Shown piece after piece: positions 25,563 to 35,181 of a DNA stretch of 64,000 nucleotides. The position numbers were made by a program, and so were the translations under genes. The stretch is taken from NCBI RefSeq assembly GCF_027912835.1, contig NZ_CP115768.1, forward strand, positions 1,364,001 to 1,428,000, read 5' to 3'. Numbering within the stretch: the stretch's first letter is position 1; every line of letters starts with the position of its first letter. The stretch comes from Paracoccus sediminicola. GTDB taxonomy: Bacteria; Pseudomonadota; Alphaproteobacteria; Rhodobacterales; Rhodobacteraceae. The notes beneath the pieces are model-generated. The model saw nothing but the letters and a program-made list of their open reading frames with translations, was not told the origin of the DNA and made no database searches.

Positions 25563-27857
25563 TCAGCCCGGCTCATCCATCCGCGCCCGGATCACGACAG
25601 AGCCCTTGGCCGGGCGCGACCATTCGACCTGAACGCTGCCCTTCCCGGCCCCCTGCCGGGTCCGGACCCAGGGCATCTCGGCAAGGCGCGCCCCATCGCC
25701 CGACACGATCTTCGATATCGCCGTCAGCGAGTCGACATTCTTCGCCCAGGCCCGGAACGGCAATTGCTTCGAGACCGGCACCACCCAGCTCGCCTGCGCG
25801 CTGTTCTGGCTGTGGGTGATCTGAACCGGATTGGCGACATAGTCGAGCACCCCGTTATAGTTGTTGCCCGAGAACAGGATATTCCGCATCCGCCCGTAAT
25901 CCATGTCGGCAAAGCTCGTGTCGATCTTCTCGACGCGGCTGATCTTTGCACCGCCGACGAGAAAGACATTGTCGGTCACGCTCAGCCCGTGGATGAAATG
26001 CCCCGCGCCATACGGCTTGACCGAGATCCAGGCGAAATCCTTCAGCACGTTATGGACGGTGAAGTGGTTGCCGGTGATCGCCAGCCCGCCGAAGGAATAG
26101 GAGTTATTGGCGAAATCCGGCTCGGGGGCGTATTCGTTCGTCCATTCGATACTGCAATTGTCGATGTAGTTGCCGGTAATGACGGTCTTGCAATTGGTCC
26201 GCGTCAGCACCAGACCCGGCACGCGCTTGCCGCTCTGCGCGTCGTCCCCCTGAAACCAGTGATTGCCGACGATCAGATGCCCGGCCCCTGCGGCGACCAT
26301 GAAGCAGCCGAAGCGCACGAAACGGTTCTCGCGGATCTTGGTGTCGTTCGCGTTCACGTTGATGGCCACGCTCGTGCGGTCCTGCGCGTTCAGATGCATC
26401 TCGTTCGACATGAACTGGCAGCGATCGACCTGCATCCCCTGACACCCCCGCCCCGGAGATGTGATGCCGCGATCCTTCGGCGCGCTGACATAGCAGTCGC
26501 GGATATTGAACATCAGCCCGTTCGCCGGCAGCATCAGAAAACTCGCACGCCCGTTCAGCGAGACCTCCAGCTCGGCGAAATTGGCGTGGGCGCAATTTTC
26601 CATGCCGAGGAAATCGAACACATAGCGGAACCGCTCGAAGCGATATTTCCGCGTGCCCGACCCGCCGTAAAGCGGCTGGGACAGGGTCAGCGTGCCCGCA
26701 CCGACATTCTTCGCCTTCACATAGACCTCACGCCCGACGCCGGGCCCGGTCACCAGGCTGCCAACCTCGATATTGGCAACATTGGCCACCTCGGTCAGGG
26801 TCTGCGGCTGGCCTGTCGCATAGCGCGCCTGCGAATGCACCACCTTGTTCTTCCAGGCCGGACCCTCGACCACGTTGATCTGCCCGTTCGAAATCAGCCG
26901 CCGGCTGTTGAACCGCGTCAGCCCCGGCGACAGCTCGGTCATCACCATCGGCTCGGTCAGGTCGATCTTGCGCCCGCGCAGATCAAGTTCGTTGTGGTCG
27001 CTATAGGCAAACAGCGCCTGCAATGCCCGCTTGAGCGCCTCGGTCTCGTCACCGAACGCCGCGGCATAGCTGGGATAGTCAAAGGACCCCATCAGCGTCA
27101 GCCGCGCCCGGCGCGGCATGGTCAGCCTGCCCGTAAAGCGCACCGGGGACGAAATGGTCAGATCATCGCCGATCTTATAGATCCCCTCGGGCACCACCAC
27201 GGTCCGGCCCCTTGCCGCCTTGTCCGCTGCGCTGAACGCGGCGCGGTCATCGACCTTGCCGTTGCCGATCGCGCCGAAATCCCGCACATCGACCCAATCC
27301 ATCATCTCGCGCAGGAAGACCGAGGTGACATCCTCGATGCGGATCGATTCGATGCGGACCGCGCCGCCATTCGGTCCGGTCAGATCCAGTCCGAAATGCC
27401 CATAGACCGGCGCGGCACCCCAGGCCATGTCCACACCGCCGCGCGCGCCGCTGCCGACGATGGCGCTGATCTCGACCACCCGGCCATGGGCAGGCAGAGC
27501 CGTGGCAGGCCCGGTCTCAGTCAGCCCGGTGACATGGTTGCGCTTGCCGTCCCCGGCCCAGCCCGCGATGCGCAGCGACGGCCGCGCGCCGGCGATCGCC
27601 TTGACCCGCGCCGAGATCCGCAGATAGGTGCCGGGCAGGATCGGCGTCTCGCCCATGAACCTGATCCGGGTCACGTCCTCGACCTTGTTGATCTCCAGAC
27701 AATTGCCGAAATCGGGATCGCCCGCGATCAGCGCCGCATGCGGCTGCCCCGCCCATGTGGCGCTGCCGGATGTGCCATGCTCCCGCGACCAGGCAGATAG
27801 CCCGGCGGCAAAGGCTGGCGGCGTCAGTTGCAGACCGTCGGTAATGGCGATGTTCAT
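25563..27857 (-). CDS. Right-handed beta-helix (pectate-lyase-like) tailspike-type protein
   Basis: 764 residues, no signal peptide. Residues 1-180 form a carbohydrate-binding-like jelly roll region. At about 188 comes VRDFGAIGNGKVDDRAAF, the hallmark start of Pectate_lyase_3/GH28-related beta-helices, as in phage tailspikes and epimerases. Repeated NDTKIRENRF, TGNYIDNCS, LAITGNHFTV and FSGNNYNG rungs follow to about 690, with a small C-terminal domain. It is encoded alone, bounded by a terminator on its 3' side. Without phage genes nearby it may be a surface or particle-associated glycan-binding enzyme. The substrate is unknown. Confidence 0.75.
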   Translation of the reverse strand: MNIAITDGLQLTPPAFAAGLSAWSREHGTSGSATWAGQPHAALIAGDPDFGNCLEINKVEDVTRIRFMGETPILPGTYLRISARVKAIAGARPSLRIAGWAGDGKRNHVTGLTETGPATALPAHGRVVEISAIVGSGARGGVDMAWGAAPVYGHFGLDLTGPNGGAVRIESIRIEDVTSVFLREMMDWVDVRDFGAIGNGKVDDRAAFSAADKAARGRTVVVPEGIYKIGDDLTISSPVRFTGRLTMPRRARLTLMGSFDYPSYAAAFGDETEALKRALQALFAYSDHNELDLRGRKIDLTEPMVMTELSPGLTRFNSRRLISNGQINVVEGPAWKNKVVHSQARYATGQPQTLTEVANVANIEVGSLVTGPGVGREVYVKAKNVGAGTLTLSQPLYGGSGTRKYRFERFRYVFDFLGMENCAHANFAELEVSLNGRASFLMLPANGLMFNIRDCYVSAPKDRGITSPGRGCQGMQVDRCQFMSNEMHLNAQDRTSVAINVNANDTKIRENRFVRFGCFMVAAGAGHLIVGNHWFQGDDAQSGKRVPGLVLTRTNCKTVITGNYIDNCSIEWTNEYAPEPDFANNSYSFGGLAITGNHFTVHNVLKDFAWISVKPYGAGHFIHGLSVTDNVFLVGGAKISRVEKIDTSFADMDYGRMRNILFSGNNYNGVLDYVANPVQITHSQNSAQASWVVPVSKQLPFRAWAKNVDSLTAISKIVSGDGARLAEMPWVRTRQGAGKGSVQVEWSRPAKGSVVIRARMDEPG

Positions 27858-27972
27858 GCGCAGTATCCCCTCATCACGACCGCAAAAGGGCGGCCCCGTG
27901 GCAGAGGGGAAACTGTCTCAGCCGGGTTAACCCTGCATTAGCCCACCGCGCGTTGCGCGTTGCCCGGCTGGC

Positions 27973-29553
27973 TCATGCGGCCAGCTCTCCGTTCAGCGCC
28001 CGTTCGATCAACTCGCGGGTCTCGGTCACACCGTAAAGCGCGATGAACCCGCCGAAACGCGGCCCCTGATCGGCACCGAGCAACACCTGATACAGCGTCT
28101 GGAACCAGGCGCGCAGCGGCTCGAACCCGTGCTCTTTGCCGACCGCGAAAACCATGCTTTGCAGCGCCTCGGCCTCTGCCGGCTCGTCCCATGCCGCCAG
28201 CCGCCCAGACAGATCCTCCAGCGCGGCGCGCTCCTTGTCGTCGGGCGCGCGAAAGCTGCGCTGCGGCGCCACGAAATCCTCATAGTAGCGGACAGCATAA
28301 CCTGCGGCTTCGTCAAGCTGCGGATGCGTTTCAGGAGAAGCGTCGGGCGCATATCGGCGGATAAATCCCCATAGCCCTTCCTTATCCTTCGCCCCGGCCA
28401 CCGAGGCAAGGTTCAGCAGCATGGCGAACGGCACGACCATATCCGATGAGGGCACCTGCCCGCGATGAATGTGATACACCGGATTGGCCAGTTGCTGCTC
28501 TGGCGTCTGTCCCGGATAGGCCCGCAACTGCTGGTGATATTCATCCACCGCCTTGGGGATCACATCCCACCAGAGCCGCTTTGCCGTCTTTGGCTTCTGA
28601 TACATGAAATAGGACAGGCTCTCGGTGGCGGCATAGCTCAGCCACTCATCGATGGACAGCCCGTTGCCCTTCGACTTGCTTATCTTCTGGCCCTGATCGT
28701 CCAGAAACAGCTCATAAGTAAAATGCTCGGGCTTGCGGCCGCCGAGAACCTCGCAAATGCCGTCATAGATCGGCGTATTGGTGCTGTGATCCTTGCCATA
28801 CATCTCGAAATCGACATCCAGCGCTGCCCAACGCGCGCCGAAATCCGGCTTCCATTGCAGTTTCACATGGCCGCCGGTGACCGGCAGCGTCCATGCCCGC
28901 CCTTCCTCGTCGTCGAAGCTGATCTCGCCCTTCGCGGCATCGACATTCTTGATCGGCACATACAGAACGCGACCGGTTTCCGGATGGATCGGCAGGAAGC
29001 AGCTATAGCTCTGCTGACGTTCCTCGCGCAGGCTGGCCAGCATGATCTTCATGATCGCGTCATAACGCTCGGCGGCGCGCAGCAGGGTCGGATCGAACGC
29101 GCCGGATTTGTAAAATTCGGTCGCCGACATGAATTCGTATTCGAACCCGAACGTGTCCAGGAACCGCCGCAGCATGGCGTTGTTATGGTCCCCGAAGCTG
29201 TCATATTCGCCGAACGGATCGGGCACCGAGGTCAGCGGCTTCTGCAAATTCTCGTGCAGAAGCTCTTGCTGCGGCACGTTCTCCGGTACTTTCCGCATCC
29301 CGTCCATATCGTCGGAAAAACAGATCAGCTTGGTCGGAATGTCAGAGATCAGCTCGAAGGCGCGGCGGATCATCGTCGTGCGCGCGACCTCACCGAACGT
29401 GCCGATATGCGGCAGCCCCGAGGGACCATAGCCGGTCTCGAACAGCACGAACCCTTTCTCGGGGTCTTTCTTTTCATAGCGTTTCAGCACCCGGCGCGCC
29501 TCTTCGAAGGGCCAGGCCTTGGAAGTCATCGCGGCATCGCGCAGGGTGGTCAT
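27973..29553 (-). CDS. lysK: Lysyl-tRNA synthetase, class I
   Basis: 526 residues of the class I (archaeal-type) LysRS, which charges tRNA-Lys. The HIGH-like motif is PHIGTFGE at 48-55 and the KMSKS-like motif is KISKSKGNG near 290. Class II LysRS, used by most bacteria, has neither motif. Class I LysRS is characteristic of many alphaproteobacteria, so this is expected for the group. AGGAGAG lies ahead of the ATG. It is divergent from the TerB-like gene across 90 bases. Confidence 0.95.
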   Translation of the reverse strand: MTTLRDAAMTSKAWPFEEARRVLKRYEKKDPEKGFVLFETGYGPSGLPHIGTFGEVARTTMIRRAFELISDIPTKLICFSDDMDGMRKVPENVPQQELLHENLQKPLTSVPDPFGEYDSFGDHNNAMLRRFLDTFGFEYEFMSATEFYKSGAFDPTLLRAAERYDAIMKIMLASLREERQQSYSCFLPIHPETGRVLYVPIKNVDAAKGEISFDDEEGRAWTLPVTGGHVKLQWKPDFGARWAALDVDFEMYGKDHSTNTPIYDGICEVLGGRKPEHFTYELFLDDQGQKISKSKGNGLSIDEWLSYAATESLSYFMYQKPKTAKRLWWDVIPKAVDEYHQQLRAYPGQTPEQQLANPVYHIHRGQVPSSDMVVPFAMLLNLASVAGAKDKEGLWGFIRRYAPDASPETHPQLDEAAGYAVRYYEDFVAPQRSFRAPDDKERAALEDLSGRLAAWDEPAEAEALQSMVFAVGKEHGFEPLRAWFQTLYQVLLGADQGPRFGGFIALYGVTETRELIERALNGELAA

Positions 29554-29643
29554 CGCAAGCTCTCCTGAAGGGGGTCGGGGGCGGCTTATTGAAACCCCGC
29601 GGCAAGGTCAATATTTTGCCGTGAGACAACAAGGATTCCGCCC

Positions 29644-30066
29644 GTGACGCTTGATCTGTCCTCTTTCTCCGCCTGCGACGCGCTTGTTTCGCTGATGGTC
29701 GCGGTTTCTGCCTCCGACAGCAATATCCGCACCTCCGAGCTGATCGCCATCGAGCGGACGGTCAATCACATGCCGGTTTTCGCGGAATACGACGTCGGGC
29801 GGATTCGGGCGATTTCGCAGACGGTGATGTCGCTCTTCTCCGAGGAGGACGGGCTCGACGCGCTGTTCGGCCTGATCCGCGATGCCCTGCCCGAGCGGCT
29901 TTTCGGCACCGCCTATGCGCTGGCCTGCGACGTTGCCGCCGCTGACGGCAAGCTGCCCAATGACGAGGCCGAAATGCTGCGCGAAATCCGCTATGAGCTG
30001 AACATCAACCGCCTTGAAGCCGCCGCGATCGAGCTGTCGGCGCAGCTTCGTCACCGGACGTTATAG
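29644..30066 (+). CDS. TerB-family protein
   Basis: 140 residues, all-alpha, matching the TerB (tellurite resistance B-like) family: SLMVAVSASDSNIRTSEL, and later LACDVAAADGKLPNDEAEML, with the paired acidic turns that bind metal in TerB. No other ter genes are present, so it is a stand-alone member of unknown role. The start is a GTG preceded by AAGGA. The next 271 bases, up to the TRAP operon, hold no gene that I can support. Confidence 0.82.
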   Translation: MTLDLSSFSACDALVSLMVAVSASDSNIRTSELIAIERTVNHMPVFAEYDVGRIRAISQTVMSLFSEEDGLDALFGLIRDALPERLFGTAYALACDVAAADGKLPNDEAEMLREIRYELNINRLEAAAIELSAQLRHRTL

Positions 30067-30337
30067 GCACGCATCTTTCCCCTGCCGCGCAGGCGGTCGA
30101 CGATCTCCGCGCGCTGATTGCATGCCCGACCCGCTTCGCGTCTCTGGCGCATCGATGGCAGCGCCGCCCCCCTCGGACCTGCCCGGTCACCGACCCCTCC
30201 CGGCGCGGCGCATCGGTCGCAGCCCGGACAGGAATTTGACAAAACTGTTGCATGACAGGCCGATAGGATTGCAGATTAGAGCAGCGGCCCGGCATAGCTA
30301 ATCAAAAAGGCCGGGGTAATACTCAGGGAGGACTGAC

Positions 30338-31483
30338 ATGACCAGGACAAGCGACAAGGACAAGGCCGTTTCGCGCCGTTCATTTATCCGGCGCGGCGGC
30401 GCTCTTGCCGGGGGTGCCGCGGCGACGACGCTGCTGGCGGCGCCCGCGGTGAATGCGCAATCACCGCTGGTGCTGAAGATGCAGACCAGCTGGCCGGCCT
30501 CTGACATCTGGCAGACCATGGCGCAGCAATATGTTGACCGCGTTCAGGCCATGTCCGGCGACCGGATCCAGATCGACCTTCTGCCCGCCGGGGCGGTCGT
30601 CGGCGCGTTTCAGGTCATGGACGGTGTCAGCGATGGCGTGATCGACATCGCGCATTCGGTTTCGGCCTATTGGTATGGCAAGAACAAGGCCGCCTCTTTG
30701 TTCGGCACCGGCCCGGTCTTCGGCGGCGATCCGAACAACATGCTGAGCTGGTTCTATGCCGGCGGCGGGCGCGAGCTGTATCGCGAGCTGACGCAGGACC
30801 AGATGGGTCTGAACGTGATTGGCCTGATGGCCTTCCCGATGCCCGCGCAGCCCTTCGGCTGGTTCAAGGAGCCGATCAGCGGGGTCGAGGATATTAACGG
30901 CATGAAATACCGCACCGTCGGCCTGGCCGCGGATCTGCTGCAATCCATGGGCATGTCGGTCGCCCAGCTTCCCGGCGGCGAGATCGTGCCCGCGATGGAG
31001 CGTGGCGTCATCGACGCGTTCGAGTTCAACAACCCCTCCTCCGACCTTCGCTTCGGGGCGCAGGATGTGGCCAAGAACTATTATCTCGGCTCGTATCACC
31101 AGGCCGCCGAGGCGTTCGAGTTCCTGTTCAACCGCGACGTGATGGAGGATCTGGAACCGGATCTGCGCGCCATTCTCGAACATGGTGTCGAGGCGGTCTC
31201 GACCTATAACACCGCCTTCGCGCTCGACAATTATTCGGCCGACCTGCTGAAGCTGCGCGACGAGTCCGGTGTGACCATCCACAAGACCCCAGAGGGGATC
31301 TTGCAGGCGCAGCTTGAAGCGTGGTCCGAGATGATCACCGAACTCGAGCAGGACGAGATGCTCAAGAAGATCATGGACAGCCAGCGCGACTGGGTGAAGC
31401 GCACCGTCTATTACGAGCTGATGGACAAGCCCGACTACGCGCTTGCCTATGATCACTTCTTCCCCGGTGAGCTGAAGCTCTAA
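30338..31483 (+). CDS. TRAP transporter substrate-binding protein (TakP/FcbT1-like)
   Basis: 381 residues. The N-terminus SRRSFIRRGGALAGGAA is a Tat-type signal, so the protein folds before export to the periplasm. The body is the DctP-like fold of the TakP/FcbT1 group: QTSWPASDIWQTMAQ, GVSDGVIDIAHS, NGMKYRTVGLA and EFNNPSSDLRFG. Such proteins bind 2-keto acids or other carboxylates. Substrate not determined. It leads an operon with both permeases and an amidase. GGGAGGA precedes the ATG. A perfect 12-bp hairpin follows its stop. Confidence 0.93.
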   Translation: MTRTSDKDKAVSRRSFIRRGGALAGGAAATTLLAAPAVNAQSPLVLKMQTSWPASDIWQTMAQQYVDRVQAMSGDRIQIDLLPAGAVVGAFQVMDGVSDGVIDIAHSVSAYWYGKNKAASLFGTGPVFGGDPNNMLSWFYAGGGRELYRELTQDQMGLNVIGLMAFPMPAQPFGWFKEPISGVEDINGMKYRTVGLAADLLQSMGMSVAQLPGGEIVPAMERGVIDAFEFNNPSSDLRFGAQDVAKNYYLGSYHQAAEAFEFLFNRDVMEDLEPDLRAILEHGVEAVSTYNTAFALDNYSADLLKLRDESGVTIHKTPEGILQAQLEAWSEMITELEQDEMLKKIMDSQRDWVKRTVYYELMDKPDYALAYDHFFPGELKL

Positions 31484-31492
31484 TCGGCACGG

Positions 31493-31530
31493 ATTCGCCC
31501 CGCCGGCCTTTAGCGACTGGCGGGGCGAAT
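31493..31530 (+). promoter_or_regulatory. Intercistronic hairpin between dctP and dctQ
   Basis: A perfect 12-bp inverted repeat, attcgccccgcc and its complement, with a 14-base loop, lies nine bases after the binding-protein stop. There is no T-run. Such hairpins stabilise the upstream message and raise binding-protein output over the permeases, which is the likely role here. Confidence 0.7.
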
Positions 31531-31547
31531 TCTGCGACGAGGTTTAC

Positions 31548-32132
31548 ATGCTGTCATTTATCCGCTTTGCGGACCGGCTTTCGGCCTGGTTCGGCAAGAC
31601 TTTCGGCTGGCTCATAATGCTGATGACGCTCGGGGTCAGCTACGAGGTGTTCGTGCGCTATGTGCTGCGCAGCCCGACCGCCTGGTCACTGGACGTGTCC
31701 TTCATCATGTATGGCACGTTGTTCATGATGGGCGGCGCCTATACGCTGTCCCGCGGCGGCCATGTGCGCGGCGATTTCCTGTATCGGCTCTGGCCGGTGC
31801 GGGTTCAGGGCGCGGTCGATTTCGTGTTGTATCTGCTGTTCTTCTTTCCCGGCATCACGGCGCTGATCCTGTCGGGCTGGAAATACTCGGCCCGCTCCTG
31901 GCAATATGCCGAGGTCAGCGTGAACAGCCCCGCCGGCATCCCCATCTATCAGTTCAAATCGGTTCTCGTCGCCGCCGGCATCCTGTTGTTCATTCAGGGC
32001 ATCGCGCAGCTTTTCCGCAGCGTGATCGCGATGCGCGACGGCGTCTGGATCGAGGCCGAGCAGGATGTCGAAGAAACCGAGCAGCTTCTGCTGCGCGAAA
32101 ACGAACCGCGGACGAGCGTGCATGTCGACTGA
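31548..32132 (+). CDS. TRAP transporter small permease (DctQ)
   Basis: 194 residues with four membrane helices (about 15-35, 52-72, 93-113 and 142-162). DctQ marks are VRYVLRSPTAWSLDVSFI and GGHVRGDFLYRL. It pairs with the large permease in the inner membrane to couple uptake to a sodium gradient. The C-terminal 35 residues are acidic and cytoplasmic. The next gene starts after 48 bases. Confidence 0.92.
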   Translation: MLSFIRFADRLSAWFGKTFGWLIMLMTLGVSYEVFVRYVLRSPTAWSLDVSFIMYGTLFMMGGAYTLSRGGHVRGDFLYRLWPVRVQGAVDFVLYLLFFFPGITALILSGWKYSARSWQYAEVSVNSPAGIPIYQFKSVLVAAGILLFIQGIAQLFRSVIAMRDGVWIEAEQDVEETEQLLLRENEPRTSVHVD

Positions 32133-32180
32133 CATGCGCCGCCCCGCCGCCGGACCGGCCAGCTTAACGGAGTTCCGCAC

Positions 32181-33599
32181 GTGACCGACCCACAGATCGC
32201 CCTTATGATGCTGGGCATCTTCATTATTCTTGTCTTTCTCGGATTCCCGATCGCGTTCACGCTGATGGCTCTGGGCATCGGCTTCGGCTATTACGCCTAT
32301 TTCGATGCCGGCCGGATGTGGAGATCGCTCGACCGTCTGCCCGAAGATGCGGGCTGGCTGACCGAGCAATGGACCTGGCTCGAAGGCTTCTACAACAACC
32401 GCATTTTCGATCTGTTCATCAACCAGACTTATACGGTGATGTCGAATGAAGTGCTCACCGCGGTGCCGCTGTTCCTCTTCATGGGATATATTGTCGAACG
32501 CGCGAATATCGTCGACCGGCTGTTCTCGACACTGGCCATCGCCTCGCGGCGGATGCCCGGCTCGATGGGGGTCGCGGCGCTGATCACATGCGCGCTGTTC
32601 GCCACCGCGACAGGGATCGTCGGTGCGGTGGTGACGCTGATGGGTCTGCTGGCCCTGCCCGCGATGCTGAAAGCGCGATATGACCCGCGCTTTGCCAGCG
32701 GCATTATCTGCGCCGGCGGCACGCTGGGCATCCTGATCCCGCCTTCGATCATGCTGATCGTCTATGCGGCGGCCTCCGGCGTGTCGATCGTGCGGCTCTA
32801 TGCCGGGGCGATGCTGCCGGGGCTGGTTCTGGTCGGGCTGTATCTGACCTATGTCATCGGCCGCGCCATCCTTCAGCCCTCGGTCGCCCCGCGCCCGAGC
32901 GAGGACGAGGTGCCTTCGGTGCCGATGGGCAAGCTGGTCTGGATGCTTGTCACCTCGTTCTTCCCGCTGGCCTTTCTGATCACCGCCGTGCTCGGCTCGA
33001 TCCTGTTCGGCCTCGCCACCCCGACCGAGGCCGCCGCGATCGGCGCACTTGGCGGGCTGGTACTGGCCATCCTGTATCGCGCGCTGACCTTCCAGAGGCT
33101 GCGGGAATCCGTCTATCTGACCGTGCGCACCACGGCGATGGTATGCTGGCTGTTTGTGGGTTCCTATACGTTCAGCTCGGTCTTTTCCTATCTGGGCGGT
33201 GAGCATGTGATCTCGGAATTCGTCAGCAGCCTCGATCTGACGCCGCTGCAATTCCTGCTGCTCGCGCAGCTCATCATCTTCCTGCTGGGCTGGCCGCTGG
33301 AATGGTCCGAGATCATCATCATCTTCGTGCCGATCTTCCTGCCGCTTCTGCCGATGTTCGGGATCGATCCGCTGTTTTTCGGCATCCTCGTGGCGCTGAA
33401 CCTGCAAACCTCCTTCCTGACGCCACCCATGGCGATGTCGGCCTATTACCTGAAAGGAATCGCGCCAGCCGAGGTCAAGCTGACCCAGATCTTCGCGGGG
33501 GTGATGCCGTTCCTGCTGATGGTCTTCATCGCCATGGCGATCATGTATATCTATCCCGATATCGTCTTCATCCTGCCGAACATGATCTATGGCTCCTGA
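32181..33599 (+). CDS. TRAP transporter large permease (DctM)
   Basis: 472 residues of the FcbT3-like DctM subgroup, about 13 helices. Family marks are FLGFPIAFTLMALGIG, FATATGIVGAVVTLMG, GTLGILIPPSIMLIVYA, LATPTEAAAIGALG and LNLQTSFLTPPMAMSAYYL. A hydrophilic insert near 45-85 (WRSLDRLPEDAGWLTEQW) is typical of this subgroup. The start is a GTG with CGGAG ahead. The last 11 bases overlap the amidase gene. Confidence 0.93.
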   Translation: MTDPQIALMMLGIFIILVFLGFPIAFTLMALGIGFGYYAYFDAGRMWRSLDRLPEDAGWLTEQWTWLEGFYNNRIFDLFINQTYTVMSNEVLTAVPLFLFMGYIVERANIVDRLFSTLAIASRRMPGSMGVAALITCALFATATGIVGAVVTLMGLLALPAMLKARYDPRFASGIICAGGTLGILIPPSIMLIVYAAASGVSIVRLYAGAMLPGLVLVGLYLTYVIGRAILQPSVAPRPSEDEVPSVPMGKLVWMLVTSFFPLAFLITAVLGSILFGLATPTEAAAIGALGGLVLAILYRALTFQRLRESVYLTVRTTAMVCWLFVGSYTFSSVFSYLGGEHVISEFVSSLDLTPLQFLLLAQLIIFLLGWPLEWSEIIIIFVPIFLPLLPMFGIDPLFFGILVALNLQTSFLTPPMAMSAYYLKGIAPAEVKLTQIFAGVMPFLLMVFIAMAIMYIYPDIVFILPNMIYGS

Positions 33600-34923
33600 T
33601 CCTGCCTCCCTCGGCGCGGTGCAGCTGCGCGACCGCATCGCCTCTGGCGCGCTTTCGGCAGAGGCGGCGACGGCGGCCTGCCTGCGCCGCATTTCCGAGA
33701 CCGAGCCCAGGCTGAAAGCATGGGCCTATGTCGATGGTGAACATGCCATGGCTCAGGCCAGGGCACTGGATGCCAAACGCAAGTCAGGGGCGCAGATCGG
33801 CGCGCTGCATGGCGTGCCGGTGGGCATCAAGGACGTGATCGACACGGCCGGAATGCCGACGGAATACGGCAGCCCGCTGGGTCAGGGCCGGGTCCCGCGC
33901 GAGGATGCGCTGCTCGTGGCGAAGCTGCGCGCGGCGGGTGCGGTGATCCTCGGCAAGACCGTCACAACCGAGCTGGCCTTCATGCAGCCCTCCGGCAGCC
34001 GCAATCCGCATGATCCCGAGCGCACGCCGGGCGGTTCGTCCTCGGGTTCGGCGGTGGCGGTGGCGGCAGGTCAGGTGCCGCTTGCGGTCGGCACCCAGAC
34101 CGGCGGTTCGGTGATCCGCCCGGCCTCTTATTGCGGGGTAATCGGTTTCAAGCCCAGCTACGGGCTGATCGGGCGCAGCGGCGTGCTGATCCAGTCGCCC
34201 TTCCTCGACACGATCGGAGGCTTCGCGCGCTCGCTGGAAGATGTCGCGCTGTTGGTCGAGGCGATGGCCGGGCCCGACCCGCAGGACGCCGCCAGCCTGC
34301 CCGGCCCGGCCCCGCGGCTGAGCGCCGCCGCAACCGAGGCCCCGCCCCTGCCGCCATTGCTGGCGGTGATGACGCTGCCCGGCGCCGATCCGGTGATGGA
34401 GGCGGCGCTGACCGAACTGACCGAGGCGCTGGGCGAGCGTGCCGCCCGCGTCGATCCGCCTCCGGGACTGGCCGATGCAGACCAGATCCGCCGCCGCATC
34501 AATCTCGCCGAGATGGCCAAATGCTATTATGCGCTCGAACGGAAGGGCCGCGACGCGCTGTCCGAGCATGTCCGCGACGCCATGGATGAGGGCAAGGAGA
34601 TCCGGGCGCGAGATTATCTTTCGGCGCTCGACTGGCGGCAGGTGCTGAATGCCGGGCTGGATGAGCTGATGACCCGCTGCGACGCCATCATCTGCCCCGC
34701 CGCGCCCGGCCCGGCGCCGCTATTGTCCGAGGGCACGACCGGCGCGCCGTCGATGAACGGCCCCTGGACCTTGTGCGGCGTCCCGTCGCTGAGCCTGCCG
34801 CTGCTGAGCGACGAATCCGGCCTGCCGATGGGCGTGCAGCTGATCGGCCGCCGCGGCGAGGACGCCAGGCTGCTGCGCGTCGCGCATTGGCTGACCGATA
34901 CACTCACATCCGAGGCCCGATAG
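33589..34923 (+). CDS. Amidase-signature hydrolase
   Basis: 444 residues of the amidase signature family (cytoplasmic). The Ser-cisSer-Lys triad is visible as K81 in VGIKDV, Ser in TPGGSSSGSA (150-152) and S174 in TGGSVIRPAS. It hydrolyses amide bonds to carboxylate and ammonia. The ATG lies inside the last 11 bases of dctM, so it is coupled to the transporter and probably acts on the imported compound or a derivative. The substrate is not predictable from sequence. Confidence 0.88.
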   Translation: MAPDPASLGAVQLRDRIASGALSAEAATAACLRRISETEPRLKAWAYVDGEHAMAQARALDAKRKSGAQIGALHGVPVGIKDVIDTAGMPTEYGSPLGQGRVPREDALLVAKLRAAGAVILGKTVTTELAFMQPSGSRNPHDPERTPGGSSSGSAVAVAAGQVPLAVGTQTGGSVIRPASYCGVIGFKPSYGLIGRSGVLIQSPFLDTIGGFARSLEDVALLVEAMAGPDPQDAASLPGPAPRLSAAATEAPPLPPLLAVMTLPGADPVMEAALTELTEALGERAARVDPPPGLADADQIRRRINLAEMAKCYYALERKGRDALSEHVRDAMDEGKEIRARDYLSALDWRQVLNAGLDELMTRCDAIICPAAPGPAPLLSEGTTGAPSMNGPWTLCGVPSLSLPLLSDESGLPMGVQLIGRRGEDARLLRVAHWLTDTLTSEAR

Positions 34924-34940
34924 ATGGAGGACCACCTCAC

Positions 34941-35120
34941 ATGATGGATCGACTTCTCGCTTTGCTCGCCTATGGGGTTCTCCTGGGCTTTCTGGGTATT
35001 CTTGTCTGGAACGTCCCCGAGCTCGACCTGGGTCTGGTGGTGCTGGCCACGCTGGCGCTTGCCGGATTCGACGTGGTCAAACTGCTGCAACAGCACAATC
35101 GGCAAAAGCAGCGCGAGTGA
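34941..35120 (+). CDS. Small membrane protein at the end of the TRAP operon
   Basis: 59 residues with two helices (about 3-23 and 30-48) and a basic tail (LLQQHNRQKQRE). GGAGG lies ten bases before the ATG at 34941, 17 bases after the amidase stop. I do not recognise a family. It resembles the tiny hydrophobic proteins often found at the end of rhodobacterial transporter operons. Confidence 0.6.
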   Translation: MMDRLLALLAYGVLLGFLGILVWNVPELDLGLVVLATLALAGFDVVKLLQQHNRQKQRE

Positions 35121-35181
35121 CGCGCCGTTCTGCGGCAACGATAAGGCCGCCGACGATCCGGCCCGGAACGCCCGTGACGGA

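Noticed and set aside
25563..27857. Remnant prophage
   Set aside because: No capsid, terminase, integrase or other phage gene flanks the beta-helix gene.
29644..30066. A tellurite-resistance operon
   Set aside because: Only one TerB-like gene is present; no terC, terD or terZ nearby.
30236..30264. A sigma-70 promoter for the TRAP operon starting with TTGACA at 30236
   Set aside because: No acceptable -10 hexamer lies 16-18 bases downstream (GCCGAT at 17); the promoter remains unlocated.
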